Source: Serratia quinivorans (lineage in GTDB: Bacteria; Pseudomonadota; Gammaproteobacteria; Enterobacterales; Enterobacteriaceae). Taken from it: a stretch of DNA of 64,000 nt. Shown piece after piece: positions 7,817 to 16,195 of this stretch; within the stretch, counting starts at the first letter, position 1, and each line of letters starts with the position of its first letter. The notes beneath the pieces are model-generated. The model did not search any database and was not told the DNA's origin. It was given only the letters and a program-made list of their open reading frames with translations. A program made the position numbers and the translations under genes. The stretch covers positions 310,001 to 374,000 of the forward strand of contig NZ_CAMKGL010000001.1 of assembly GCF_946227985.1 (NCBI RefSeq). Reading direction: 5' to 3'.

Positions 7817-8926
7817 ATGAAAACTCTGCTGTTAACCGGTGCTACCGGCTTTCTCGGTGGTGCAGTTCTCGAGAAATTAATTAAAGAAAATCAGTCTATT
7901 AACTATCTTCTGTTAGTGCGGGCTGAAAATGCACAGCAGGGACTGGAACGTATTCGACTGAATATGGAAAAGTTTAATATTGATGCTGGTTTATTTTCAA
8001 AGATCACGATAGAAAATATATTGTTGGGTGATTTAAGTGAGCCTGCTGACTTTTTGGCGGACACACGAATTAACAATGTAACGCACGTTATTAATTGTGC
8101 CGCAGTAGCCTCGTTTGGCAATAACCCTCTTATTTGGAAGGTGAACGTCGAAGGTACGCTGGCCTTTGCCGAGAGAATGGCGCAGGTGTCTGGATTAAAA
8201 CGTTTCCTGCACGTAGGTACCGCAATGTCCTGTGCGCCGGAGCCGGGTTCTCTGGTGGCAGAGAGCGGTGAATTTGAAGAAACCGCCGAGCATTTGGTGG
8301 AATACACCCGCTCCAAATCGACCATCGAGCAGCTAATGCGTCAACGCTGTCCGCAACTGCCGCTGGTGATTGCCCGTCCTTCGATTGTGGTGGGACATAC
8401 TCGTCTGGGTTGTCAGCCTTCCAGCAGTATTTTTTGGGTGTTCAGTATGGCGCTGATGCTGCGCAAGTTTATGTGTTCACTGCAGGACAACATCGACGTC
8501 ATCCCGGTCGACTACTGTGCCGATGCGCTGGTGATGCTGCTGAACAGCGAAACGCTGGATAATGACGTGTACCATATCTCGGCCGGTGAAGAGAGCAGCG
8601 TCAGCTTTGCGGATATCGACCGTGCCATTGCCGCCGCGCTGGAAAAACCGCCGCTTGGCGATCATTACGCGCAGGTCAGCTACGAAGCGCTGCTGAAGAT
8701 GCGTAAGCAACTGAAGGATATTTTCGGGCCTTGTAACGAACGACTGATGCTGAAGGCGATGCGTTTGTACGGATCCTTCGCCATGCTTAACGTGCGTTTC
8801 AGTAACGATAAAATTCTTAAGCTGGGCATGCCGAAACCACCGCGCTTTACCGACTACATTGACTGTTGCGTACAGTCGACCCGCGGTTTGTCTATCCAGC
8901 AGCAAATGGTGGTAGATTTCAAATAA
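7817..8926 (+). CDS. NAD-dependent extended SDR (thioester-reductase/Male-sterility-like domain)
   Basis: The roughly 369-residue protein begins with the Rossmann motif TGATGFLGGAV (residues 7-17). The active-site pair follows in YTRSKS (YxxxK) near residue 165, and ARPSIVVG marks the extended SDR/thioester reductase group (NAD_binding_4). Such enzymes reduce acyl thioesters or act on fatty or polyketide chains. The substrate here is unknown and no carrier protein or synthetase lies nearby. The ATG at 7817 matches where homology begins; ATG 7802 is possible and neither has a strong ribosome binding site. The first third is clearly more AT-rich than the rest and than the flanking backbone, which suggests transfer or silencing by H-NS-like proteins. 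Confidence 0.75.
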   Translation: MKTLLLTGATGFLGGAVLEKLIKENQSINYLLLVRAENAQQGLERIRLNMEKFNIDAGLFSKITIENILLGDLSEPADFLADTRINNVTHVINCAAVASFGNNPLIWKVNVEGTLAFAERMAQVSGLKRFLHVGTAMSCAPEPGSLVAESGEFEETAEHLVEYTRSKSTIEQLMRQRCPQLPLVIARPSIVVGHTRLGCQPSSSIFWVFSMALMLRKFMCSLQDNIDVIPVDYCADALVMLLNSETLDNDVYHISAGEESSVSFADIDRAIAAALEKPPLGDHYAQVSYEALLKMRKQLKDIFGPCNERLMLKAMRLYGSFAMLNVRFSNDKILKLGMPKPPRFTDYIDCCVQSTRGLSIQQQMVVDFK

Positions 8927-8968
8927 CAGCACGGCGCCGATTGGCGGCGCCTGACGGTATCCGGCTCA

Positions 8969-9715
8969 TTACCAGGACGAAGACGACCAGAAAACGCGGC
9001 CCAGCACCACCAGTTGGTCTTTGCGCTGCGGGTAACTCAGGTGTTCGTCCTGGTACTCTTCCCGGTTCAGGGAGCGAATAGTGACACCGCCGTCGGGCTG
9101 TTCGATCAACACCTTTACCCGCAGCAGATTGCCATGCCGAATAGCGTAGGTTTTGCCTTCGCGAATACGGATGTCATCGGTATTAATCCCCACTACATCA
9201 CCGTCTTGCAGGCGCGGTTCCATACTGGAGCCGGAAATGCGGATGATGCGTGCGGCGTTCACCGCCACCCCCATTTTGTGCAGATAGTAGCGACGGAAGA
9301 TCAGCGAAAACTCTTCGCGATCGACGATTTCGTAACAACCGTCGCCAGCCGAGAAATTAATATCCAGCAGGGGAATTTCCACAAACTCTTCCTTGTCCTG
9401 TTCGGTATCTTCCCATACCACCGGCTTGAGGCGGGCAGGTTGAAAATCCGACTCTGCCGCTACGTTATCAAACGGCCGCACCAGCTCTTTTTCATGGAAA
9501 ACGTCAAACCAGCCCTTGGGCAGGCTCAGCTTGGCTTCGATCCGTCTGGCGAGGTTATCCCCCAGATTACGCGAAGATTTTTCACCGCTGATTTGGCTCA
9601 GCGTCGGCGAAGAAGACTCTACCAGCAGCGCAAACTCGCTCTGGTTGACACCCTGTCGGGCGTAGCTGGCCATCAGCTCGCGCAAATTATTGCGTCTTAT
9701 TTCTTTGGTTTCCAT
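8969..9715 (-). CDS. LexA/CI-like S24 transcriptional repressor
   Basis: The 248-residue protein has an XRE helix-turn-helix at about residues 8-65 (NQSEFALLVESSSPTLSQIS). A C-terminal S24 peptidase domain follows. The catalytic dyad is Ser164 (SGSSMEP) and Lys201 (LLRVKVL). They are 37 residues apart, the same spacing as Ser119/Lys156 of E. coli LexA. An Ala-Gly bond at 123-124 (FSAGDG) stands where self-cleavage would be expected. This is the architecture of phage repressors that are inactivated by RecA-promoted autocleavage. No other phage genes lie nearby. TTTAGC/GCTAAA palindromes cover the region just upstream, so autoregulation is likely. The divergent amidase gene is the obvious second target. 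Confidence 0.88.
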   Translation of the reverse strand: METKEIRRNNLRELMASYARQGVNQSEFALLVESSSPTLSQISGEKSSRNLGDNLARRIEAKLSLPKGWFDVFHEKELVRPFDNVAAESDFQPARLKPVVWEDTEQDKEEFVEIPLLDINFSAGDGCYEIVDREEFSLIFRRYYLHKMGVAVNAARIIRISGSSMEPRLQDGDVVGINTDDIRIREGKTYAIRHGNLLRVKVLIEQPDGGVTIRSLNREEYQDEHLSYPQRKDQLVVLGRVFWSSSSW

Positions 9716-9733
9716 AATCGAATGATCGCACTC

Positions 9734-9750
9734 TTTAGCAAAAAGGTAAA
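9734..9750. promoter_or_regulatory. Operator-like palindrome 1 of the S24 repressor
   Basis: TTTAGC-AAAAA-GGTAAA is a 17-base site with 6-base half-sites and a 5-base spacer, 18 bases upstream of the repressor ATG. It matches palindrome 2 (9783-9799) in 11 of 12 half-site positions. Confidence 0.6.
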
Positions 9751-9757
9751 TATCGCT

Positions 9758-9799
9758 TTAGCTAAATATTCCTTGCTTTAACTTTAGCAATTAGCTAAA
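9758..9799. promoter_or_regulatory. Operator-like palindromes 2 and 3 of the S24 repressor
   Basis: TTTAGC-AATTA-GCTAAA at 9783-9799 is a perfect 6-5-6 palindrome. A compact TTTAGCTAAA lies at 9758-9767. Together with the site at 9734 they form a cluster in the divergent region between the repressor (start 9715) and the amidase (start 9933). This resembles a phage-type multi-site operator. Confidence 0.6.
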
Positions 9800-9932
9800 C
9801 ATTAACGGGTGGACAAGATCCACGATGGCATTGTAGGGTCGCTGCATGTTGCGGCCGCTTGAGCGGGACGGATCCTGCAATGATTTCCTGCAATGATTGT
9901 GGCACGCGAGTTTAACCAACAAGGAATCTATT

Positions 9933-10700
9933 ATGTTCAGTATGGATTACAACAGCTACCGTTCAGTAGCCAGCTTTGGCCACCGGGTGCGTTTTCTGGT
10001 GATGCATTATACAGCGCAAAATTTCGCCGATTCGGTGCAGTCGCTGACCGGCAAGTCGGTCAGCGCCCATTATCTGGTGCCGGATCCTGAAGATCAAAGC
10101 TATCAAGCGGCCGGTTTCAACGGCGTGCGCATTTTTAATCTGGTTGATGAAGTGGAACGCGCCTGGCATGCCGGGGCCAGTCAGTGGGGCAATCGCAATA
10201 ATCTCAACGATACGTCCATTGGCATTGAGATCGTCAATCTGGCCAGCGGCGATGGCGAAGACATTACCTTCCCGCCGTTTAACCCGCAGCAGATTGCGGC
10301 GGTCACTCAACTGGCGCAGAACATCCTGCAGCGCTATCCGGATATCACGCCAGTCAACGTGGTGGCGCATTCTGATATTGCTCCGGGCCGTAAAAGCGAC
10401 CCTGGCCCGCAGTTCCCATGGCACCAGCTTTATCTGGCCGGCGTCGGGGCCTGGTATGACGAAGCGGTGAAGCAGCGTTATCAGCATGAGTACCAATGCC
10501 AGTGCGTACCAGCACAGAAGGATTTGCTGGCGCTGTTCGCTAAATACGGTTACGACACCTCGGCGGCGACCGATGCCGAAGGCTATCGCCAACTGGTGCG
10601 GGCCTTCCAGCTGCATTTCCGTCAACGACAGTATGACGGGGTGATGGATGTGGAAACCGCCGCCATTTTGCGTGCGCTGGTGGATAAATATGCCGCTTAA
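9933..10700 (+). CDS. Cytoplasmic N-acetylmuramoyl-L-alanine amidase (AmiD/AmpD-like) with peptidoglycan-binding domain
   Basis: The 255-residue protein has an Amidase_2 domain at about residues 15-175. Zinc-ligand candidates are the histidines in VMHYTAQNF and VAHSDIAPGRKSDPGP, the typical start and end of this domain. A PG_binding_1-like domain (about 185-250, YRQLVRAFQLHFRQRQYDGVMD) follows. No signal peptide or lipobox is present, so it differs from lipoprotein AmiD and should be cytoplasmic, where it could trim recycled muropeptides. ATG 9933 is chosen because AAGGA lies just before it. Some Serratia carry such an extra AmiD paralogue that affects AmpC induction; this gene may be it. It is divergent from the S24 repressor. 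Confidence 0.88.
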   Translation: MFSMDYNSYRSVASFGHRVRFLVMHYTAQNFADSVQSLTGKSVSAHYLVPDPEDQSYQAAGFNGVRIFNLVDEVERAWHAGASQWGNRNNLNDTSIGIEIVNLASGDGEDITFPPFNPQQIAAVTQLAQNILQRYPDITPVNVVAHSDIAPGRKSDPGPQFPWHQLYLAGVGAWYDEAVKQRYQHEYQCQCVPAQKDLLALFAKYGYDTSAATDAEGYRQLVRAFQLHFRQRQYDGVMDVETAAILRALVDKYAA

Positions 10701-10709
10701 CGTCTGACT

Positions 10710-10737
10710 GCGGATAGGGGACGCCTTATCCGCTTTT
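10710..10737 (+). terminator. Terminator after the amidase gene
   Basis: GCGGATAGG (10710-10718) pairs with CCTTATCCGC (10724-10733), with one bulged T, followed by TTTT. Confidence 0.7.
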
Positions 10738-10798
10738 CTCTGCCTGCCTTCCTCCGCTAAACTGATGTTCTTTCTCGCCATCGATAACGGGATGCATT

Positions 10799-11866
10799 GT
10801 GCGCCTCGACAGAAAAATATCGTCGTTTGAACGTCTGACTTACCGCCATTACCGCATTGTGCATGGTGTGCGCATCGGGCTGGCGTTTATCCTGACCTTC
10901 CTGCTAATTCGCCTGCTTGAAGTGCCGGAAGGCACCTGGCCGTTGATTACGCTGGTGGTGGTGATGGGGCCGATTTCATTCTGGGGCAACGTGTTGCAAA
11001 GGGCGCTGCAGCGTATTGCCGGCACGGTGTTTGGTGCCGCCTCCGGTCTGATTGCCCTGTATCTTGAGCTCTATTCGCTACCGCTAATGCTGGCGTGGTG
11101 TGGCGTAGTGATGTTTTTCTGCGGCTATCTGACGCTGGGCAAACGGCCTTATATGGCATTGCTGGTGGGCATTACGCTGGCGGTGGTTTGTGGCGCGGGT
11201 GCCGGTGATATGCATACCGCGCTGTGGCGCAGCGGCGACGTGATTTTTGGCTCATTACTGGCGCTGTTGTTCACCAGCATTTACCCGCAGCGGGCCTACA
11301 TTCTGTGGCGCATGCAGATGGCCGATTGCCTGCAAAGCGCGGGCAAGATCTACGGCGCTTATTTGTCCCCGAATATGATAGAAAGACCGCGGCTGGAGCC
11401 GCAGCTGAAAGACTTGCTGAATCAGGTGGTCAAATTGCGCGGGCTGATTGTGCCCAGCAGCAAAGAAACGCATATTCCCAAAGCGGTATTTGAAGCGGTG
11501 CAGACGCTGAGCCGCAATCTGGTCTGTACCCTGGAGCTGTTGGCCGACGCTTACTGGGCCTCGCGTGAAACCCACTTTATTATGCTGAATGCCAAAACCC
11601 TGCGCAGCGCGCAACTGTTGACGCTACGCTCATTGGAAGCGCTGGCGGAGACCATGCGTAACGGCCCACAGGCGCAGCAGGCGGTGGCGGCAGGGCAACT
11701 GAGCGAAATCGCTGCGGAACTGAAAACCCTGATGCAGGAGGCCAGCGTCAGCCAGCATGGTGAAGCGCCCATTTACGGCTACGTATGGTTAAGCATGGAA
11801 CTGACGCAGCAGTTGGAAGAACTGGGTGACTTGCTCAAGGTGTGTACCGCCGGCGAGCGTGAATAG
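10799..11866 (+). CDS. yeeA: YeeA, inner-membrane FUSC-family protein
   Basis: The 355-residue protein is similar along its length to E. coli YeeA (352 residues). Shared segments are YRHYRIVHGVRIGLAFILTF, VVMGPISFWGNV, HTALWRSGDVIFGSLLALLF and TPIYGYVWL-type C-terminal residues. It has about six transmembrane segments in the first half and a cytoplasmic C-terminal half, as in FUSC/aromatic-acid-exporter-like proteins. Its transport role is not established. It starts with GTG at 10799. A neighbouring tmaR conserves the E. coli yeeX-yeeA adjacency, although here the two genes share orientation with a 161-base gap. Confidence 0.92.
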   Translation: MRLDRKISSFERLTYRHYRIVHGVRIGLAFILTFLLIRLLEVPEGTWPLITLVVVMGPISFWGNVLQRALQRIAGTVFGAASGLIALYLELYSLPLMLAWCGVVMFFCGYLTLGKRPYMALLVGITLAVVCGAGAGDMHTALWRSGDVIFGSLLALLFTSIYPQRAYILWRMQMADCLQSAGKIYGAYLSPNMIERPRLEPQLKDLLNQVVKLRGLIVPSSKETHIPKAVFEAVQTLSRNLVCTLELLADAYWASRETHFIMLNAKTLRSAQLLTLRSLEALAETMRNGPQAQQAVAAGQLSEIAAELKTLMQEASVSQHGEAPIYGYVWLSMELTQQLEELGDLLKVCTAGERE

Positions 11867-11879
11867 GGGGCCAGATCAT

Positions 11880-11902
11880 GAAGCAGGCGCTTCGGGTTTT
11901 TG
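11880..11902 (+). terminator. Short terminator after yeeA
   Basis: GAAGC-AGGC-GCTTC (11880-11893) is followed by GGGTTTTTG. The stem is only five pairs, but the position 14 bases after the stop fits. Confidence 0.5.
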
Positions 11903-12012
11903 TCGCGGCGGTAAAGTGGGTAAGATAGGGCGATGAGTGTTGTGTCTGAGCGCCACAAACCTGTATCTTGGTCTCATTGTGGCCGTAAGCCAATGAATCT
12001 GTGTATTACTAA

Positions 12013-12345
<333 letters not shown>

Positions 12346-12356
12346 CCGTTTTTATC

Positions 12357-12382
12357 GGGCCAGGCGCTCGCCTGGCCCTTTT
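12357..12382 (+). terminator. Strong terminator after tmaR
   Basis: GGGCCAGGCG (12357-12366) pairs perfectly with CGCCTGGCCC (12369-12378) around a two-base loop centre, followed by TTTT. It lies between tmaR and the convergent binding-protein gene. Confidence 0.88.
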
Positions 12383-12396
12383 AATCTGCCCCGCAG

Positions 12397-13185
12397 TTAT
12401 TGCCCTTTACCGTACATATCAAAATTAAAGTATTTATCGTTCACCTTCTTATAGGTGCCGTTGGCGATAATGGCTTTCAGCGCCGCGTTGAAGGCATCAA
12501 GTAATGCGCGGTCCTCTTTACGCACGCCAATGCCATCGCCAATACCAAAGTATTTGCTGTCGCTCAGTTCCGCACCGGTAAAGGCAAAATTCTTGCCGCC
12601 TGGGGTTTTGAAAAATTCGCTGGCGCTGACGCTGGCCAGCAACGAAGCGTCCAACCGGCCGTTGGCCAAATCCTCATTCACTTCCTGTTGGCTCTGATAG
12701 GCAATCACGTTGACGCCGGCCTGGCGCCACATTGCGTTTGCGTAAGCTTCCTGGCTGGAGCCTTGTTGCACGCCAATCGATTTGCCTTTCAGCGAAGCCA
12801 CCGTGGGCTGCAGGTTGCTACCCTTGCGGGCCACCAGGCGTGCCGGGGCGTTAGACACCTTGTTCGAGAAGGCGATCTGCTTTTCGCGCTGCGGCGTAAT
12901 GGTCATTGACGAGGCGATGGCGTCAAACTTTTTTGCCTGCAACCCCGGGATCATCCCGTCCCAACTGCTTTCGACCCAAACGCACCTGGCCTGCATCTCA
13001 TTGCACAGCGCCTGAGCGATATCCACACCGAACCCGGTCAGGGTTCCTTGCGCAGTTTTGTATTCCAGCGGCGGGAAGGTGGGGTCTATGCCCAACTTAA
13101 TCACCTTGCCGCTAAATTCACCGCCAAGGGCGGCGAAACTGAACGCCAGTGGCAGCAATAAAACCAGGCTACTTTTTGTTTTCAT
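12397..13185 (-). CDS. Periplasmic amino-acid ABC transporter substrate-binding protein (HisJ/ArgT-like)
   Basis: The 262-residue precursor has a Sec signal peptide (MKTKSSLVLLLPLAFSFA, cleaved near residue 21). The bacterial solute-binding family 3 core follows (KLGIDPTFPPLEYKTAQGTL, GFGVDIAQALCNEMQARC, DGMIPGLQAKKFDAIASSM). The lysine/arginine/ornithine or histidine binding proteins are its nearest recognisable relatives; the true ligand is unknown. No permease or ATPase gene accompanies it, so it would have to borrow a transporter or use one encoded elsewhere. It lies 36 bases downstream of the M20 amidohydrolase on the same strand and is probably co-transcribed with it. That pairing suggests the amidohydrolase substrate, or the amino acid it releases, is imported. 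Confidence 0.85.
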   Translation of the reverse strand: MKTKSSLVLLLPLAFSFAALGGEFSGKVIKLGIDPTFPPLEYKTAQGTLTGFGVDIAQALCNEMQARCVWVESSWDGMIPGLQAKKFDAIASSMTITPQREKQIAFSNKVSNAPARLVARKGSNLQPTVASLKGKSIGVQQGSSQEAYANAMWRQAGVNVIAYQSQQEVNEDLANGRLDASLLASVSASEFFKTPGGKNFAFTGAELSDSKYFGIGDGIGVRKEDRALLDAFNAALKAIIANGTYKKVNDKYFNFDMYGKGQ

Positions 13186-13221
13186 TTTGTTTTCCTCAGC
13201 GTAGTGGTGTTCAAAAAGGGA

Positions 13222-14391
13222 TTAAGCCAGGAAGCGTTCTGCCAGTTTGACCCAGTAAGTGGCGCCAATCGGCAAACACTCGTCGTTAAAATCGTAACCG
13301 GCGTTATGCAGCGAGTTACCGGGCGTGCTTTCCCCGTTGCCAATCGAGATATAACTGCCGGGGCATTTCTCCAGCATAAAAGCGAAGTCCTCACTGGCGG
13401 TAATCGGGCGCAGGTTGGCGATAACCCGGCTTTCACCGGCCCATTCCAGCGCGACCGAACGCGCCAACTCGGTTTCCGCAGCGTGGTTTACCAGCACCGG
13501 ATAACCCTGTTGGTAATCAATCTCTGCCCGGGCACCAAAACTGACGGCCTGCGCTTCCACCAGTGCCGTAATGCGGTCTTCCAACCGTTGACGGACATCG
13601 GCATTCAGCGCACGCACGCTCAGCGTCATGGTGGCGGTAGACGGGATAACATTGCTTGCATGACCGGCTTGGATCGCACCCACGGTCACAATCGCCGTTT
13701 CCTGCGGATCGATATTTCTGGAGACGATGGTCTGCAGGCTCATCACGATGGCGGCGCAGACCACCACCGGATCGACGGTGTGCTGTGGTACCGCGCCATG
13801 GCCGCCGTGGCCATGCAGGGTGATGTTGACGGTATCGGCCGAGCACATGAAAGGGCCGCTGGCAAAGCCCAGTTGGCCGACCGGGAAGCCGGGCACGTTG
13901 TGCATGGCGAACACCGCATCGCAGGGAAAACGCTCGAACAACCCGTCTTCCATCATCACTCGGGCACCGCCACCGCCTTCTTCCGCCGGCTGAAATATCA
14001 GGTGCAATGTACCGGTAAAGTCAGAGTGGTGTGCCAGATAACGCGCCGCCGCCAGCAGCATGGTGGTGTGGCCATCATGACCGCAGGCGTGCATCACGCC
14101 GCTGTGAGTGCTGGCATAGGGCAGTCCGCTGGTTTCTTCAATCGGCAACGCGTCCATATCGGCCCGCAGGCCAAGCGTTTTCCCCACGCCGCGTTGCAGC
14201 GTGGCGACAACTCCGGTTTGTCCTATATGGCGCGTGACCTGATAACCCCATTCGGACAGCAGTTTTGCCACCAAATCGCTGGTGGCAAACTCGTTAAATC
14301 CCAGTTCGGGATGCGCATGAATATGGTGGCGAATGGCGACCATTTCGTGTTGAACGGCAGCTATTTCAGGTAAAACCAGCGAATGGGTCAT
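13222..14391 (-). CDS. M20 family amidohydrolase (hippurate hydrolase / N-acyl-amino-acid deacylase type)
   Basis: The 389-residue zinc or manganese metallohydrolase shows the M20D signature. HHIHAHPELGF lies near residue 20, LRADMDALPI near 75, MHACGHDGHTTMLL near 105, FQPAEEGGGGA near 140 and ITASEDFAFM near 350. Family members cleave N-acyl, N-benzoyl or aminoacyl amides in the cytoplasm. ATG 14391 is used because homology starts there (MTHSLVLPEI) and no ribosome binding site supports the upstream in-frame ATG. It is the first gene of a two-gene unit with the binding protein. It is divergent from a LysR regulator, an arrangement like abgR/abgAB. Confidence 0.88.
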   Translation of the reverse strand: MTHSLVLPEIAAVQHEMVAIRHHIHAHPELGFNEFATSDLVAKLLSEWGYQVTRHIGQTGVVATLQRGVGKTLGLRADMDALPIEETSGLPYASTHSGVMHACGHDGHTTMLLAAARYLAHHSDFTGTLHLIFQPAEEGGGGARVMMEDGLFERFPCDAVFAMHNVPGFPVGQLGFASGPFMCSADTVNITLHGHGGHGAVPQHTVDPVVVCAAIVMSLQTIVSRNIDPQETAIVTVGAIQAGHASNVIPSTATMTLSVRALNADVRQRLEDRITALVEAQAVSFGARAEIDYQQGYPVLVNHAAETELARSVALEWAGESRVIANLRPITASEDFAFMLEKCPGSYISIGNGESTPGNSLHNAGYDFNDECLPIGATYWVKLAERFLA

Positions 14392-14530
14392 CAGGGTTTC
14401 CAACTGGAGTATTCGGTTCCCGATGTAATCAATAACCGGGAACAAGGTACTTCGGAGACTAACAAACAACCTTTTGCCCGGGGAGCCGTCGTTCGGTTAT
14501 GCTGACAACCTTTGATTGTCAGGGGGCGTG

Positions 14531-15484
14531 ATGAAACTACATCAGTTACAGGCCTTGGTCACCAGTGCCGACGGTGGCAGCATCCGCGCCGCCGCACGCC
14601 AACTGGGGCTTTCACAGGCGGCGGTCACGCGCGCCCTGCGCGAGCTGGAACAGCAGCAGGAATTACCCTTGCTGATCCGCACGCCGGCCGGACTGGGTTT
14701 TACGCCTTACGGGAAAACGCTGTTGGTACATGCCCGGCTGGTGCTGAATCAACTGGAGCAGGCCAACAACGAAATGGCTGGCCTGCGCGGGCTGGCGCAA
14801 GAACAGGTGAAGGTAGCGATCACGCCCTGGCTGATGTTGACGGTGTTACCGGCGGCGGTGGTGGCTTTTCGCAAAAAGATGCCGAGGGTAAAACTGGAGC
14901 TGTTTGAAAGCCTGATGGCCAACGCCCAATCCCAACTGCGAGAGGGCACGATGGATTTTGCCATCACGCCGCTTCCAGCCTCGATGGCACCGCAGGAGTT
15001 TCATTGCGAACCCTTGCTGGATTACGAAACGGCGGTAATGGTGCGCCACGGGCATCCGTTGGGCCAAAGCACCTCAGTCCACCAATTGCTGGAGCAGGAC
15101 TGGGTGCTGAACTCTACCCCAGAAAATTATGACGATTTAATCCAGCAACTGTTCAGCCGACATGGCGCTCAGCTTGATCCGAACCGCATTATTCATGCGC
15201 ATTCCCTCGGCATGTTGCAGGCAATGGTAGAGTCGGCAGACATGTGCACCTGGTGCCCGGCACCGTTGCTCGGGCTACCGCAGTTTGCCGGCCGCCTGCA
15301 ACCGCTGGCGCTGCAAGAAGGTTGCGACCTGGCGCGGCTGAATATCGTCACCCGGCGCAACAGCATACTCAGCACCGCTGCTCATGCGCTGATTGATAAC
15401 CTGATCCGTACCCTGCGCCAGCACGCCCGCTCCGCGCGGCTCGAGGACCGACTGATTTATGATCGGGTGAAGTTGTTGATTTAG
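14531..15484 (+). CDS. LysR-type regulator, probably of the M20/binding-protein unit
   Basis: The 317-residue protein has an N-terminal winged helix-turn-helix (LHQLQALVTSADGGSIRAAA, then QLGLSQAAVTRALRELEQ) and a LysR substrate-binding domain at about 90-300. ATG 14531 has AGGGGG directly upstream, better than the TTG at 14516. The gene is divergent from the M20 amidohydrolase with 139 bases between them, the classic layout for a LysR regulator and its target. The effector is unknown. Confidence 0.87.
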   Translation: MKLHQLQALVTSADGGSIRAAARQLGLSQAAVTRALRELEQQQELPLLIRTPAGLGFTPYGKTLLVHARLVLNQLEQANNEMAGLRGLAQEQVKVAITPWLMLTVLPAAVVAFRKKMPRVKLELFESLMANAQSQLREGTMDFAITPLPASMAPQEFHCEPLLDYETAVMVRHGHPLGQSTSVHQLLEQDWVLNSTPENYDDLIQQLFSRHGAQLDPNRIIHAHSLGMLQAMVESADMCTWCPAPLLGLPQFAGRLQPLALQEGCDLARLNIVTRRNSILSTAAHALIDNLIRTLRQHARSARLEDRLIYDRVKLLI

Positions 15485-15531
15485 GGGGAGGGGACGGGGT
15501 TTCTGGGGGCTATTCTGGGGTCATCTTGAGC

Positions 15532-15555
15532 GTCTGCTTTGTGCCAGAAGCGGAC
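15532..15555. repeat. Interspersed hairpin repeat, copy 1
   Basis: GTCTGCTT (15532-15539) pairs with AAGCGGAC (15548-15555) around TGTGCCAG. All eight pairs form with one G-U. A near-identical copy lies at 54707-54730. Both are intergenic. Confidence 0.6.
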
Positions 15556-15684
15556 CTCCTTTTATCGCCCGGATGCCCGTATTCTTCCGTCGGAAAACGT
15601 TTCGGTATGATTTGTTGTTATTGTCATACCGCACGAATTACTTATTCATCACTCTTTAGCCAACGAAAAGTTTACTATATGCTT

Positions 15685-15719
15685 TTATCTAGTGCGCTAG
15701 ATAATCAACAGCTAGATAA
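15685..15719. promoter_or_regulatory. MarR/OhrR-type operator upstream of the MarR gene
   Basis: TTATCTAG-TGCG-CTAGATAA (15685-15704) is a perfect 8-base inverted repeat. A further half-site CTAGATAA lies at 15712-15719, 15 bases from the matching half. The site is 27-46 bases upstream of the MarR start at 15731, so the protein probably represses itself and the two downstream oxidoreductases. Confidence 0.65.
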
Positions 15720-15730
15720 TGAGTTGGCAT

Positions 15731-16162
15731 ATGAACAAGCAGTCACGGCAAGAAATAGGGACACAACTTTCTTTTGCGTTATATGGTGCGGCGAGCCGAA
15801 TGAACCGGTTACATAAGCCGTTCCTGGACCCGCTGGGACTTACCTTCCCACAGTATCTGGTCATGCTGGAGTTGTTTAATTGCACCCCGCGCACCGTGGG
15901 GGAAATCGGGAATAAGCTTGGCATGGATACCGGCACCATTACGCCCGTCCTCAAACGCCTTGAGGCTGCCGGACGCATAATCCGCACACGTGACCGCGCA
16001 GACGAAAGACGAGTTCTCATTACCCTTACGGATGAGGGGCTCGCTTTGCAAAGTGAGCTGTGGCTCGTAACCGAAAGAATCAAATCAGCCTGTCAGCTAT
16101 CGGATGGAAAGCTCGAGGAGTTACGGGATACCCTGAATGGCTTTGCCCATCCCGCTGATAAC
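15731..16162 (+). CDS. OhrR-like MarR family regulator lacking the sensing cysteine
   Basis: The 143-144 residue protein resembles organic-hydroperoxide regulators of the OhrR group. It has LSFALYGAASRMNRLHKPFL, LGLTFPQYLVMLEL with the conserved Tyr, a recognition-helix region (GMDTGTITPVLKRLEAAG) and the wing DERRVLITLTDEG. In OhrR the reactive cysteine sits in LCFALY. Here that residue is Ser14 (LSFALY), so the usual peroxide sensing is not possible. Cysteines remain at about 51 and 111. ATG 15731 is preferred by homology; ATG 15719 is the alternative. The gene precedes two co-directional oxidoreductases after a 30-base gap. Confidence 0.85.
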
Positions 16163-16195
16163 TGATCATCCTCCACTCATACAAAAGGTACTGCT

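Noticed and set aside
8969..10700. Prophage containing the S24 repressor and amidase
   Set aside because: No integrase, structural, holin or replication genes lie nearby and the flanks are chromosomal backbone.
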